A stretch of DNA of 64,000 bases, from the NCBI RefSeq assembly GCF_023016005.1, contig NZ_JALKAZ010000001.1:806001-870000 (forward strand), in the 5' to 3' direction. Every line of letters starts with the position of its first letter. The first letter of the stretch is position 1. This stretch comes from Erythrobacter sp. F6033 (lineage in GTDB: Bacteria; Pseudomonadota; Alphaproteobacteria; Sphingomonadales; Sphingomonadaceae). The translations under genes were made by a program, and so were the position numbers. The notes beneath the pieces were generated by a model. It was given only the letters and a program-made list of their open reading frames with translations, made no database searches and was not told the origin of the DNA. This document shows, one piece after another, positions 15,538-25,576 of the stretch.

Positions 15538-17478
15538 CTAGGTACGCGGCCTGTTCGCCAAAAGATCATCGACTACGCTTGGATCAGCGAGTGTCGACGT
15601 ATCGCCGAGGTTGCCGGTGTCATTCTCAGCAATCTTGCGCAGGATACGGCGCATGATTTTACCGCTGCGGGTCTTGGGCAGCCCGGGGGCAAATTGCACC
15701 ACGTCCGGCGTTGCTATCGGTCCGATTTCCTTGCGCACCCATTGCACCAGTTCCTTACGCAGTTCTTCGCTGTCTTCGGTGCCTGCATTGGTCGTGACAT
15801 AGGCGTAAATGCCTTGCCCTTTCACATCATGCGGCATGCCGACCACGGCGGCTTCGGAAACGAGCGGATGCTCCACCAGCGCGCTTTCAACCTCGGCCGT
15901 GCCCATGCGGTGACCGGAGACATTGATCACATCGTCGATGCGTCCGGTGATCCAGTAATATCCATCCTCATCGCGGCGGCAGCCATCGCCGGTGAAATAG
16001 TAACCGGGATATTGGCTGAAATAGGTTTGGAAGAACCGGTCATGGTCGCCGTAAACCGTGCGCATCTGGCCCGGCCAGCTGTCTGTCAGGATCAGCGCGC
16101 CCGATGTTGCACCGTCCAGGATTGTACCCTTCTCGGGATCTACCAAAGCCGGCTGCACGCCAAACATCGGCTTGGACGCGCTGCCAGGTTTTAGAGCGGT
16201 CGCACCCGGCATCGGAGTGATCATCGCGGCGCCCGTTTCGGTCTGCCACCACGTGTCCACGATGGGACAGCGACGCTCACCCACGACGCGGTGATACCAG
16301 TCCCACGCCTCGGGATTGATCGGCTCACCCACGCTGCCCAGCAGACGGAGTGAGGAACGGTCTGTCTTGGTCACCCAATCATCGCCTTCCCGCATCAGTG
16401 CGCGCAGAGCGGTTGGTGCGGCGTAGAAAATCTCGACCTTGTGTTTGTCGATGACGTTCCAGAACCGGCTTACGTCCGGGTAATTCGGCACGCCCTCAAA
16501 CATGACCTGCGTCGCGCCGTTGATCAGCGGGGCGTAGACGACGTAGCTATGACCCGTGACCCAGCCTACATCCGCCGCGCACCAATAGATTTGGCCGGGG
16601 CGGTAATCGAACACATATTCGTGGGTCATGCTGGTCCACACGGCGTATCCGCCGGTGGTGTGCAGAACGCCTTTCGGCTTTCCGGTGGAGCCCGATGTGT
16701 AGAGGATAAACAGCGGGTCTTCCGCGTCCATCACTTCAGGTGCGCAATCGGCGGAAGCCTGTGCCATTGCTTCGTGCCACCACACATCGCGGCCTTCGAC
16801 GGTCGCCACATCGCTGCCAGTGTGACGATAGACGATCACAGTGTCGGCAGGGGTCTTTTCCAGCGCGGCATCGACATTGGCCTTCAGCGGAACTTTCTTT
16901 CCGCCCCGCAGGCCTTCGTCTGCGGTGATGATGATGTTGGATTGGCAATCCTCGATCCGTCCGGCGAGTGCGTCAGGTGAAAATCCGGCGAACACCACCG
17001 AATGCACTGCGCCTATACGGGCGCAGGCGAGCATCGCGACAGCGGCTTCGGGTACCATCGGCAGATAGACGGTAACGCGGTCGCCCTTTTTGACGCCATT
17101 GGCTTTCAGCACGTTCGCAAACTTGCAAACCTCGGCGTGGAGGTCGCGATAGGTGAGGGTGCGGCCCGGCGTATCGGGATGGTCCGGTTCCCAGATGATC
17201 GCAGGGGTATCGCCGCGTTCCTCCAGATGCCGGTCCAGCGCGTTGGCGCAGATATTGAGCTTTCCGCCCATAAACCAGCCGATGCGGAAATCGGCCTCAT
17301 TATAGCTGACGTCCTTGAGCGTGTTCCACGGCTCAATCCAATCGATCCGCTGCGATTCCTCGGCCCAGAAACCCTCGGGGTCGTTTATGGAGCGGGCATA
17401 GCGCTCTTCATACGTGGCGGCATTGATCTTTGCCGACCCGGCCCATTCTTCGGGCACTGGGAACAGTTCCTGACTCAA
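15538..17478 (-). CDS. acs: Acetyl-CoA synthetase
   Basis: A 646-residue AMP-forming acetate-CoA ligase, full length. [11 protein letters not shown] is the phosphate loop, WWQTETGA the acetyl-AMP region, [32 protein letters not shown] the hinge region, and the C-terminal [12 protein letters not shown] carries the Lys that is acetylated in the family to switch the enzyme off. Start is a TTG with ACAGGAG about nine bases upstream; that site is inside a hairpin. It is 69 bases downstream of the gcdH start region and on the same strand, but probably has its own promoter. Confidence 0.96.
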   Translation of the reverse strand: MSQELFPVPEEWAGSAKINAATYEERYARSINDPEGFWAEESQRIDWIEPWNTLKDVSYNEADFRIGWFMGGKLNICANALDRHLEERGDTPAIIWEPDHPDTPGRTLTYRDLHAEVCKFANVLKANGVKKGDRVTVYLPMVPEAAVAMLACARIGAVHSVVFAGFSPDALAGRIEDCQSNIIITADEGLRGGKKVPLKANVDAALEKTPADTVIVYRHTGSDVATVEGRDVWWHEAMAQASADCAPEVMDAEDPLFILYTSGSTGKPKGVLHTTGGYAVWTSMTHEYVFDYRPGQIYWCAADVGWVTGHSYVVYAPLINGATQVMFEGVPNYPDVSRFWNVIDKHKVEIFYAAPTALRALMREGDDWVTKTDRSSLRLLGSVGEPINPEAWDWYHRVVGERRCPIVDTWWQTETGAAMITPMPGATALKPGSASKPMFGVQPALVDPEKGTILDGATSGALILTDSWPGQMRTVYGDHDRFFQTYFSQYPGYYFTGDGCRRDEDGYYWITGRIDDVINVSGHRMGTAEVESALVEHPLVSEAAVVGMPHDVKGQGIYAYVTTNAGTEDSEELRKELVQWVRKEIGPIATPDVVQFAPGLPKTRSGKIMRRILRKIAENDTGNLGDTSTLADPSVVDDLLANRPRT

Positions 17479-17487
17479 GCTTCGCTC

Positions 17488-17508
17488 TCCTGTCTCTCTT
17501 TGACAGGA
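17488..17508 (-). promoter_or_regulatory. Hairpin covering the acs ribosome-binding site
   Basis: Inverted repeat TCCTGTC / GACAGGA with a seven-base loop, immediately upstream of the acs TTG start. On the minus-strand transcript its 3' arm is GACAGGA, whose AGGA is part of the AGGAG Shine-Dalgarno site. Pairing would partly mask that site. Combined with a TTG start this suggests restrained or conditional translation. Confidence 0.4.
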
Positions 17509-17644
17509 AGCCTAGGCTAGAGTCAGGCGCGAGAAAAGCATGGATCGTATGGAGACTTGCCGATTGTGATCCATCGCCAATTATGCGGGCTCGATCACGG
17601 CATCAATCATCGGTGGCAGCGATTCCTCTCGGCCGTTTTCCTGC

Positions 17645-18205
17645 TTACTTCTTCCCGAACTTTTCGGAGAACGCTGTGGTTTCGCCAGCGGCCAGCAATT
17701 TGGCTTGATCTACCCATTGATCGCGAGTGATGCGTCCGGCGAAGCGGCCAAGCGTTGCATCGACGCGCGTCACATCTGCATCGGTCCACGCAGCGATCTG
17801 GTCAAAGCGGGTAACGCCTTGGTCTGCGAGGATAGCGACCAGTTTCGGGCCGACGCCCTTGATCATACGAAGATCGTCAGCCGCGCTGGCAGGTGCAGAT
17901 ACGGGCGCAGGTGCAGGTGCAGGTGTTGGTGCCGGAGCTGGTGTGGGCGCGGGAGCTGGAGCTGACGCGGGTACGGGCACAGGCTCTGGTGTGGTGGCAG
18001 TAGGTTCAGGCGTCTTAACCGCCGCAGCAGGCGCATTGATCAAAGCTTCGTTCCGGGCGGCGCGATCCGCACCTTCGTCCAGAACGTCACGCTTTACCGT
18101 GCCATCCACTTTGGTCGAGCGTGTGCTCAGGTAAATGACTGCGATCAGGAACAGCAAAATCGCAAGGCCGATAAGGATGTACGGAAGCATTTGATCGAAA
18201 CTCAT
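17645..18205 (-). CDS. Membrane-anchored helix-hairpin-helix protein
   Basis: A 186-residue protein: one N-terminal membrane helix (about 8-28), a charged stretch, a low-complexity Pro-Ala linker of repeated A-P-A-P-x-P units (about 70-107), then a helix-hairpin-helix module (DDLRMIKGVGPKLVAILADQGV) and a short C-terminal helix. This arrangement is common in alphaproteobacterial proteins of unknown function; HhH modules bind DNA or act in protein contacts. The start ATG 18205 is preferred over the longer frame because AAGGGG lies about nine bases upstream. No function can be assigned. Confidence 0.8.
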   Translation of the reverse strand: MSFDQMLPYILIGLAILLFLIAVIYLSTRSTKVDGTVKRDVLDEGADRAARNEALINAPAAAVKTPEPTATTPEPVPVPASAPAPAPTPAPAPTPAPAPAPVSAPASAADDLRMIKGVGPKLVAILADQGVTRFDQIAAWTDADVTRVDATLGRFAGRITRDQWVDQAKLLAAGETTAFSEKFGKK

Positions 18206-18327
18206 GAAACTCGCCCCTTGGAAAGATGAACGTTCAAGAGCTTCCTTAGCAGTGGCTCGCCAAGACGCAAAAGGGCCGGCAGTCGCCAATGCGATGCCGG
18301 CCCTCGAATTTGATTGTTGAGCGCGTG

Positions 18328-19986
18328 TCAGCCGCCTTTCATCGCGCCTGCTACTTCGTTCAGCTGCAGGAATTCCTGCCGCCAGTAATTGCTCTGGCGT
18401 CCGGCCAAAGCTTCGACATCGTTGTGATCAAAATTCATCATCAATTCGTCACCGCGCAGGATCTGACCGAATGCGGCAACCGATGCGGCGAAGGCGAAAT
18501 CACCGCGCGGCGCACGGGCATTGCGAAGCTCACCCGCTGTCACGATGGTGTCGATCAACCGCGACTTGCTGCCGTTTGGAAGCTTGTAGCGCAGCTTGAT
18601 ATGCGCCGCCTCTGACATGCGTTGCTTCGATGCGCTTTTGGACTGCTCTTCGTATCGGCGCGGAGAAATCCAACCCTTCATACCCGCTGGCACGATTTCA
18701 TAGATCGCAGTCACCTGATGCCCGGCGCCAATGTCGCCTGCATCGACGGTGTCGTTGTTGAAGTCTTCTTCGCGCAGGATACGGTTTTCATATCCGACAA
18801 GCCGATATTGCCCGACAACCGCCGGATTGAACTCGACTTGGATTTTGACATCCTTGGCGATGGTGAAGAGCGTGCTCGACATTTCATCGCCCAGCACTTT
18901 CTTCGCTTCCAAAGCGCTGTCGATATAGGCGTAATTGCCGTTACCGTGATTGGCGATCTGCTCCATCATGGCTTCGTTGTAATTGCCGCTGCCAAAGCCG
19001 AGCGTGGTCAGTGTGATGCCGCTTTCGCGCTTCTTCTCGATCAGTTCGACGAGCGCGTCCTGACTGGAAACGCCGACATTGAAATCGCCATCCGTGGCCA
19101 GGATCACACGGTTCACGCCGCCTTTGATGAAGTTGTCTTCGGCGATGTTGTAAGCAAGCTCGATCCCGGCACCGCCTGCTGTCGATCCGCCTGCCGAAAG
19201 CTGTTTCAGCGCGCTGCGGATTTTGCGGATGTCGCTGGTCGGTTCAAGCACAAGGCCCGCTGCGCCCGCGTAGACGACGATGGAAACGCGGTCTTTCGAT
19301 GAAAGCTCGCCCGCAAGGCCGGATAAAGCCGTTTTGACCAGAGGCAGCTTATCTGGATCATCCATCGAACCGGACACATCCATCAGGAAGACGAGGTTCG
19401 CCGCAGGACGCTCGCTGCGATCAATGTCATAACCGCGCAGACCAATCCGCATCAGATATGTGTCATCATTCCAAGGGGTCTTGGCGACATCGGTGTTGAC
19501 CGTGAAGGGCTGGGAACGGTTGGTCGGCTTGTCGTAATCATACCGGAAATAATTGATCATTTCCTCGGTTCGAACGGCACCGGCAGGAGGCGCCATCCCT
19601 TGGGTTAGGAAGCGCCTCGTATTCGCATAGGCGCCGGTATCGACATCGACCGAAAATGTGCTGACGGGTTCAGCGCTGGCGATTTTCACGGACGAAACAT
19701 CTTTGGCATCGTAACGCTCACGGCCCGGATCGGTCGGGACGATTACTGGCGGTGCGTAAATGGACGGAGCCACCGCCATATCAGCCGCCATTTCAGCTGG
19801 CGGAGGTGCATAGGAAAGCGGGGCTTCCTCAACGTCGATCGAAGTTACTCGCTCGGCGACCATGGGTTGTTCGCTATCCGAAGTGCTGCATGCCGCGAGC
19901 AGCAGCACATGCGCTCCGGCGATCCCGGCAAACAATGCGTATTTCTTGGTGCGGGGCGTTTCGTTGGAAAATCGCGAGGTATTCAT
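18328..19986 (-). CDS. von Willebrand factor type A lipoprotein (YfbK-like)
   Basis: A 552-residue protein with a lipobox (LLLAAC-S, Cys about residue 32), a Pro-rich spacer, the vWF_A N-terminal region (STFSVDVDTGAYANTRRFL, EEMINYFRYDY), a vWA domain with an intact MIDAS site (DVSGSMD) and a C-terminal DUF3520-type domain. It is anchored to the outer or inner membrane facing the periplasm; the partner is unknown. Start 19986 is chosen because GGGAGAG lies about seven bases upstream and the signal peptide then has a normal length. About 245 bases without a gene follow upstream to the flippase stop. Confidence 0.9.
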   Translation of the reverse strand: MNTSRFSNETPRTKKYALFAGIAGAHVLLLAACSTSDSEQPMVAERVTSIDVEEAPLSYAPPPAEMAADMAVAPSIYAPPVIVPTDPGRERYDAKDVSSVKIASAEPVSTFSVDVDTGAYANTRRFLTQGMAPPAGAVRTEEMINYFRYDYDKPTNRSQPFTVNTDVAKTPWNDDTYLMRIGLRGYDIDRSERPAANLVFLMDVSGSMDDPDKLPLVKTALSGLAGELSSKDRVSIVVYAGAAGLVLEPTSDIRKIRSALKQLSAGGSTAGGAGIELAYNIAEDNFIKGGVNRVILATDGDFNVGVSSQDALVELIEKKRESGITLTTLGFGSGNYNEAMMEQIANHGNGNYAYIDSALEAKKVLGDEMSSTLFTIAKDVKIQVEFNPAVVGQYRLVGYENRILREEDFNNDTVDAGDIGAGHQVTAIYEIVPAGMKGWISPRRYEEQSKSASKQRMSEAAHIKLRYKLPNGSKSRLIDTIVTAGELRNARAPRGDFAFAASVAAFGQILRGDELMMNFDHNDVEALAGRQSNYWRQEFLQLNEVAGAMKGG

Positions 19987-20231
19987 TGGCACTCTCCCTT
20001 GCTTACTCATTCTCATGCGGAGCCTTTTGACTCTCTGTACGAGATGTTATGACATAACATATGAACCTGACATAACCAAGGTCATGTGCAGTCTCAGTCT
20101 CTCAACCCGAATTTGAAAATCACACTCGCAGGGTGAACGGCAGATGAATTCTGCCACATTTTCGCCACATTTGGGCAATTGTGCCCTATTTGAGGGCTGG
20201 CGGCTGCCTTATTTGCTGCCCCAATTGCGGC

Positions 20232-21791
20232 TTACTTGGACTCAGACTCGCTAGAATCGAGCGACAATTCCGTCTCGACAACCTTTTTGCGGAACAAAAC
20301 TTTGTCCTCTGGCCGGAATGAGCGTTTCCAGATCACCAGCATATATGTCCCGAAAATCACCGGAATACCGAACACCAATTCCGTCCATTCGGGCAGGAAC
20401 TGCGTGAAGAGGAAGCCGACGACGACTGCCGGCCCTGTCGCCCACAGCAGGCCCCAACGCCAATTGCTCACCGGAGCTTTTAGCAGCGTCTTGAGAACCT
20501 GCGATTTGATGATGCTCGACACGCCCAGTGCCACGAATAGCGCCAGCGCAGCACCCGCAGCCTTGTACCCTTCATCAAGGCCCAAATGCTCGGCAAGGAA
20601 GATAAAGGCGATGGTTAGTGCGCCTTGTAGCGTTATGATGCCGACCGACATCAACAGGTTCCGCTTGCGGGCGATATAGACCAGCACGCTTTCGGACACG
20701 ACAGCCATAGAGGCGACGACTTCCGCCGCGAGCAAGATCGCCAGCGCGCCTGTGCCGCCAACAATTGCGGGTCCGCCAAGGCCCATGATCGCCTCACCCG
20801 GTATCGACAGCGCGAGCGCTACGCCAAGCTGCAATGCGATGATCCAGAATCCCACCTGTCGCACCTGCGCTGCGATGGCTTCCATATTGCCGATCTTCAG
20901 GTTCTTTGTGATGACCGGCGAGAGGATCGGTTCAAAGCTGGTCTTGAGCTTTTGCGGAAGGCTCGCGATTTCTTTGGCGAAGAAATAGATGCCGACCGTC
21001 GCCGATGATGTTGCCTGACCCAGCAGGAACACGTCGAGCAGCCGTGTACCGCGCTCGATTACATCCGCGCCCACCAGTGGCAGCGAACGGCTTGTCATTT
21101 TCAGCAGATAATTCGGGCGGGGTCGCCACCCCTTTGGCAGGCCATATGTCCGCAAGAACGACCACAGAGCGGTCGCGAGCGCCGCATAAATCGAGGCGAG
21201 AAACGCCATCGCCAAGCCCGCTTCGCTTATTGCGGGAATGAAGAAGAACACACCAGCGCAGATCGAACGCGTCCATGGTTCTACGATAGCGCGCGCGCGC
21301 ACCGTAGTTGCGATGTCATGCTTATATGCCTGCGCCGCGAGCAAGATTTCGGTCAGCGCAAAAGCGGGGATTGCGGCGATCATCCACATGTCGAGATCGC
21401 TGTTCGTTCCATCCGGGAACATGATCCGTGGGAAGAGTATCAAGGCAGCGGCCACGAGGATGGAAACCAGCAAGCAGGCGAGCATCCCGTCAAACACAAG
21501 GTTCACGCGGCGCTGCCCGTCTTCATCCGCCCCCTCGGTCAAGCGCTGGGCCAGACCGCGTTTTTCACCCAGCGCGCAGATCAGCGCGAAAATCTCGATA
21601 ATAACAAAGGCTGCGGCAAAGCGACCCATGTCCTCGACCCCGTAGAGGCGATAACCGATGAAGAGAAACGGGATGCCGCCCAAGGCGCGGATCACAAAAC
21701 CCATCGTGTTGGTGCGCCCGCCTTTGGCGAGGGCCGCCATATCTTCCTGATCGTCAGGCGAGCTGGAAGCGGGAGGCGTTTTTGTGCTCAA
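20232..21791 (-). CDS. Polysaccharide flippase-like membrane protein
   Basis: About 519 residues with roughly 12 hydrophobic segments, of the MATE/Wzx-like polysaccharide export superfamily (PF13440 type). The cytosolic-facing motif region FFAKEIASLPQKLKTSFEPILSPVI is typical. It would flip lipid-linked saccharides across the inner membrane, but no glycosyltransferases are adjacent. The start is TTG 21791, overlapping the gpsA stop by four bases; an ATG at 21740 (residue 18) with AGGA close upstream is an alternative. Transcribed with tsaD and gpsA. Confidence 0.78.
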   Translation of the reverse strand: MSTKTPPASSSPDDQEDMAALAKGGRTNTMGFVIRALGGIPFLFIGYRLYGVEDMGRFAAAFVIIEIFALICALGEKRGLAQRLTEGADEDGQRRVNLVFDGMLACLLVSILVAAALILFPRIMFPDGTNSDLDMWMIAAIPAFALTEILLAAQAYKHDIATTVRARAIVEPWTRSICAGVFFFIPAISEAGLAMAFLASIYAALATALWSFLRTYGLPKGWRPRPNYLLKMTSRSLPLVGADVIERGTRLLDVFLLGQATSSATVGIYFFAKEIASLPQKLKTSFEPILSPVITKNLKIGNMEAIAAQVRQVGFWIIALQLGVALALSIPGEAIMGLGGPAIVGGTGALAILLAAEVVASMAVVSESVLVYIARKRNLLMSVGIITLQGALTIAFIFLAEHLGLDEGYKAAGAALALFVALGVSSIIKSQVLKTLLKAPVSNWRWGLLWATGPAVVVGFLFTQFLPEWTELVFGIPVIFGTYMLVIWKRSFRPEDKVLFRKKVVETELSLDSSESESK

Positions 21792-22789
21792 GCGCCCGGT
21801 TCCTGCTCGGCGCGAAGCGGACGGGCGAGCAGCGCAGCGACGGTATCGCGCGGGTTCTCTCCGCCCAGAATGGCGTTCACAGCGATGGTGATCGGCATGG
21901 TGATACCGCGATCCTCGGCAAGCTCTGCAAGGACAGGCGCGGTGTGCGCTCCCTCTGCCACCGTGCGGCGATCGGCCATCAGGTCCGCGGCGCTTTGACC
22001 TTCACCAAGCGCCTTACCGAGTGAGAAATTGCGGCTGGAGGTCGACGAACAGGTTAGCACCAAATCGCCGAGCCCGCACAGGCCAGCCAGCGTTTCTGTG
22101 CGCGCGCCCAGGTTTTCGCCAAAGCGCAGCATCTCCGCATAGCCGCGCGCGATGAGGGCCGCGCGGGCATTCTGGCCCAGCTCAAGTCCGTCGACGACCC
22201 CGCAGGCAATGGCGAGGACGTTTTTGATGGACCCACCGATCTCTGCGCCGGTCACATCATCAGTGTAGTAGGGGCGGAAAGCGGGCCGCGCGATGGCGGG
22301 CGAAAGGCGCTCCCATTGCTCGCGGCCACCGCCGCAAGCGAGTGTGACAGCTGTCGGCAACCCGCCTGCGACTTCGTGCGCGAATGTTGGGCCGGATAGA
22401 ACAGCGATGCCGCTATCGGGGCAAGCCGCACGGGCGACATCATTCATCAGCCGCTTGGTGCCCGCTTCTATGCCTTTCGAGCACAGCACCAGATCGCGCG
22501 GCGATGCGGGCAGCTCGCCCAAGATACGCCCCAGCAATTGCGCAGGCGTCACGACCAGAACGGTGTCGAGCTTTGCCAATTCGGCGAGATCGCCAGTCGC
22601 GCGGATGTTGGGCGATAGGGTGGCGCTGGGCAGATAGAGCGGGTTGTTGTGCTGTGAGTTGATCGCTTCGACGACTTCTGCCTCAAACGCCCACAATATG
22701 ACGTTGCGGCCATCGCTGGCGAGCATCTGGGCGAGGGCGGTGCCCCACGCGCCTGCACCTATGACGCCAATAGTCGGTAGATCGCTCAT
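21788..22789 (-). CDS. gpsA: Glycerol-3-phosphate dehydrogenase [NAD(P)+]
   Basis: A 333-residue enzyme making sn-glycerol 3-phosphate from dihydroxyacetone phosphate for phospholipid synthesis. The NAD-binding motif [14 protein letters not shown] is at about 8-21; [28 protein letters not shown] carries the catalytic Lys and conserved Asn. CSKGIEAGT and GPTFAHEVA are family blocks. Full length. The start overlaps the tsaD stop (ATGA), so tsaD-gpsA-flippase is one transcript with overlaps at both joints. Confidence 0.96.
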   Translation of the reverse strand: MSDLPTIGVIGAGAWGTALAQMLASDGRNVILWAFEAEVVEAINSQHNNPLYLPSATLSPNIRATGDLAELAKLDTVLVVTPAQLLGRILGELPASPRDLVLCSKGIEAGTKRLMNDVARAACPDSGIAVLSGPTFAHEVAGGLPTAVTLACGGGREQWERLSPAIARPAFRPYYTDDVTGAEIGGSIKNVLAIACGVVDGLELGQNARAALIARGYAEMLRFGENLGARTETLAGLCGLGDLVLTCSSTSSRNFSLGKALGEGQSAADLMADRRTVAEGAHTAPVLAELAEDRGITMPITIAVNAILGGENPRDTVAALLARPLRAEQEPGA

Positions 22790-23850
22790 GCTTTCACTCC
22801 TGCGCCGCGCACGGCATCGGCCTCTGGATCAAGCGGCCAGCGCGGACGGGCCTTAAAGTCTAGCGGCGCGTTTTCATTCAGCGGCAGGCGCTCGCATCCG
22901 GCCCATGCAATCATCGCCGCATTGTCAGTGCACAGCGCCAGCGGCGGTGCGACAAATCGCATGTCGTGCTTTTCAGCCAAAGCTTCGAGCGCGGCGCGGA
23001 TCGTCATATTCGCCGCGACCCCTCCGGCCACGACGAGGGATGGCATCGGGCCTGTTTCCCGAAGCGATTTTTCGAGCCGGTCGATCAGGCAGTCTACAGC
23101 AGCCTGTTGGAAGCTAGCGGCGATGTCAGCCGCTTGGTGTTCGCCGCTTTCCACCGCGCGCAGAACAGCGCTCTTGAGGCCAGCGAAAGAGAAATGCGGT
23201 TCTGCAGAGCCTTTCAGAGGGCGGGGCAGCGGGACGGCTTTCGGATCACCTTCGCGCGCCAGCTTCTCCACGGCGGGACCACCCGGATAACCGAGACCCA
23301 GGATCTTCGCAGTTTTGTCGAAGGCTTCGCCCAGTGCATCGTCGATTGTGGTCCCAAGGCGGCGATATTCGCCCACACCTTCGACGCTCAAGATCTGACA
23401 ATGCCCGCCTGAAACGAGCAGCAGCAGGTACGGAAATTTGAGTTCTTCATCGGCCAGACGCGGGGAAAGCGCGTGGCCCTCCAAGTGATTGATTGCCAGC
23501 AGCGGTTTATCCGCCGCCATGGCAATCGCTTTCCCGCTGACGAGGCCCACCATCACGCCGCCGATCAAGCCGGGGCCAGCCGTCGCCGCAATCGCGTCCA
23601 CATCGTCCAGCGTCAGCCCGGCATCGTCCATCACATCGGCCAGCATCGGTGCGAGCCGCTGCGCATGGGCGCGGGCTGCGATTTCAGGCACCACTCCTCC
23701 ATAGGGCGCGTGCTCTTCCTCTTGCGAGGCGATCCGCTGAGCCAGAATACGGCGATCTTCCGTTACCAGCGCCACCGCCGTCTCGTCGCAGCTCGATTCA
23801 ATACCGAGCACGATCTTGTGCGTTTCTGAGGTGTTGGAAGCGGAAACCAT
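22786..23850 (-). CDS. tsaD: tRNA N6-adenosine threonylcarbamoyltransferase
   Basis: A 354-residue ASKHA-fold enzyme that moves threonylcarbamoyl from TC-AMP to A37 of ANN-decoding tRNAs with TsaB and Tsa[16 protein letters not shown] at the N-terminus, the metal-binding [10 protein letters not shown] (two His) and VSGGHCQIL are intact; [10 protein letters not shown] and [13 protein letters not shown] form the C-terminal half. It is divergent from hemC with 44 bases between them, an order common in Alphaproteobacteria. Confidence 0.97.
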   Translation of the reverse strand: MVSASNTSETHKIVLGIESSCDETAVALVTEDRRILAQRIASQEEEHAPYGGVVPEIAARAHAQRLAPMLADVMDDAGLTLDDVDAIAATAGPGLIGGVMVGLVSGKAIAMAADKPLLAINHLEGHALSPRLADEELKFPYLLLLVSGGHCQILSVEGVGEYRRLGTTIDDALGEAFDKTAKILGLGYPGGPAVEKLAREGDPKAVPLPRPLKGSAEPHFSFAGLKSAVLRAVESGEHQAADIAASFQQAAVDCLIDRLEKSLRETGPMPSLVVAGGVAANMTIRAALEALAEKHDMRFVAPPLALCTDNAAMIAWAGCERLPLNENAPLDFKARPRWPLDPEADAVRGAGVKA

Positions 23851-23894
23851 TGTGCTTCCACTTAATGCCTTGCGGGGCTAGAGCAAGCACACGA

Positions 23895-24839
23895 ATGACT
23901 AACAATTCACAGACAAATGCCGTGATGATGCGGCTGGGAACGCGCAACTCGCCTTTGGCGATGGCGCAAGCGATCGAAACCAAGGCGCGGCTCTGCGCCG
24001 CGCATGGCTGGACAAATGATCAGGTTGAGCTCGTCCCGGTGATCGCTAGCGGAGACAAAGTGCTCGATCGCCCTTTGTCTGAAATCGGCGGAAAAGCGCT
24101 CTGGACCAAAGAGCTCGACGTGTGGCTTGCCGAGGGCAAAATCGACGCATCGGTTCACTCGGCCAAGGATGTCGAGACCATCCGGCCCGAAAAATTCCAT
24201 TTCGCCGCATTTTTGCCGCGAGCTGATCGGCGCGATGCGCTGGTCGGTGCGGAGAGCATTGCTGCCATCCCGCAAGGCGCCACAATAGGCACCAGCGCGC
24301 CGCGCCGTGCTGCGCAGCTTCTCAATTTGCGGCCCGACTGCAAGGTTGTGACCTTTCGCGGGAATGTCGCCACCCGTCTGGGCAAGCTTGAAGCGGGCGA
24401 GGCGGATGTGACATTTCTTGCTGCAGCAGGGCTAGCGCGGCTCGACCAATCCGAGGTCGGGCATCCGTTGCCAAGCGAAGACTGGATCCCGGCAGCTGGA
24501 CAGGGCGTGATCGCTCTCGAATGTCGCAGCGATAATGCAGTCGCGACTGCGCATCTGGCGGCAATCGATCATCCCCAAACCCGCGATGAGCTGATTGCAG
24601 AGCGCGCCTTGCTCGAAGCTCTCGGTGGAACATGCCACAGCCCCGTTGCCGTTCTTTGCGAACCGGATGGCGGCGAACTCAATATGCGTGCAGCGCTGTT
24701 CAGTTCTGATGGGTATGAGCGGGTCGAAGCGACCGTCAAATTTCCCGCTGGTGGACATTCGGCGGTCAAAGCTCTTGCCGCTGACTTGCTTGAACGTTCG
24801 TCTCCTTCGATCACGCAATTGTTTACATCCGGCACGTGA
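23895..24839 (+). CDS. hemC: Hydroxymethylbilane synthase (porphobilinogen deaminase)
   Basis: A 314-residue enzyme that joins four porphobilinogens into hydroxymethylbilane. MRLGTRNSPLAMAQA at the start, the catalytic-Asp region VHSAKDVET, the Arg-rich GTSAPRRAAQLLN and the dipyrromethane cofactor Cys in LGGTCHSPVA are all visible. ATG 23895 is used; an ATG at 23922 right before the conserved R-L-G-T-R-x-S is an alternative. The stop overlaps the hemD GTG by four bases. Confidence 0.96.
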   Translation: MTNNSQTNAVMMRLGTRNSPLAMAQAIETKARLCAAHGWTNDQVELVPVIASGDKVLDRPLSEIGGKALWTKELDVWLAEGKIDASVHSAKDVETIRPEKFHFAAFLPRADRRDALVGAESIAAIPQGATIGTSAPRRAAQLLNLRPDCKVVTFRGNVATRLGKLEAGEADVTFLAAAGLARLDQSEVGHPLPSEDWIPAAGQGVIALECRSDNAVATAHLAAIDHPQTRDELIAERALLEALGGTCHSPVAVLCEPDGGELNMRAALFSSDGYERVEATVKFPAGGHSAVKALAADLLERSSPSITQLFTSGT

Positions 24840-25510
24840 CGCAGATCATCGCCATCCGGCCCGAGCCGGGGCTTTCCGCAACCGTCGAAGCCGCGCGGGC
24901 GCTCGGATTGAGCGTAACCGCCGCATCCTTGTTCGAGATTCGTCCGCTTCCTTGGGATGCGCCCGATCCGGCGGCGATTGACGGGCTGCTTATTGGCAGT
25001 GCCAATGCAATTCGGCATGGCGGCGCAAACCTCGCTCGCTTTCTCGATAAACCGGCTTATGTTGTTGGAAAAACGACGCAAAAGGCCGCTGAAAGTGCCG
25101 GTTTCTCTGTTGCGGCGACCGGCTCTGGCGGACTGCAAAGCCTGATAGATGAGTGCGCGCTGCTTGCGAAAATGCTGCGCATTGCAGGCGCAGATCACGT
25201 GCCGCTCGATCCGCCATCAGGGGTTAATATCCACAAAGTCATTGCGTATGAAAGCGCTCCATTGCCGCTGGAGAAATCGGTTTTTGACCGGAGCGCGGAT
25301 CGCACAATCGTGCTGCTTCATTCCGCCGTCGCAGCGGAGCATTTTACAAGTGAATGCAAACGGTTGAATATCGATACTATGAAAATTGAGCTGGCAGTGT
25401 TTGGCCCGCGCATTGCTTCAGCAGCGGGCAAGGATTGGCGCGCTATCCACGTCGCAGAGCGCGCCGATGATGCAGCGCTGCTGGCCATGGTGAGCGCACT
25501 GTGCCAATAA
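24836..25510 (+). CDS. hemD: Uroporphyrinogen-III synthase
   Basis: A 224-residue two-domain protein that closes hydroxymethylbilane with inversion of ring D. The family is poorly conserved; recognisable are the N-terminal IIAIRPEPGLSATVEAARALGL, LLIGSANAIRHG (usual F-T-S-x-N-A position), AYVVGKTTQKAAESAGF and the late VFGPRIASAAGKDWRAIHVAERADDAALLAMV. GTG 24836 overlaps the hemC stop. Position after hemC makes the call firm. Confidence 0.92.
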   Translation: MTQIIAIRPEPGLSATVEAARALGLSVTAASLFEIRPLPWDAPDPAAIDGLLIGSANAIRHGGANLARFLDKPAYVVGKTTQKAAESAGFSVAATGSGGLQSLIDECALLAKMLRIAGADHVPLDPPSGVNIHKVIAYESAPLPLEKSVFDRSADRTIVLLHSAVAAEHFTSECKRLNIDTMKIELAVFGPRIASAAGKDWRAIHVAERADDAALLAMVSALCQ

Positions 25511-25576
25511 TACGACAGAATTCCAGACGAGCGGCCATGCGAAAACGCAGGTCTTTGGGTTGAAGAACGGATAAAA

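Noticed and set aside
16441..16980. Long plus-strand ORF inside acs and similar frames inside other genes
   Set aside because: Antisense shadow of a well-supported gene; arises from codon bias in GC-rich DNA.
17880..17990. GC-rich repetitive stretch considered as a DNA repeat
   Set aside because: It encodes the Pro-Ala linker of the HhH protein; the repetition is at the amino-acid level.
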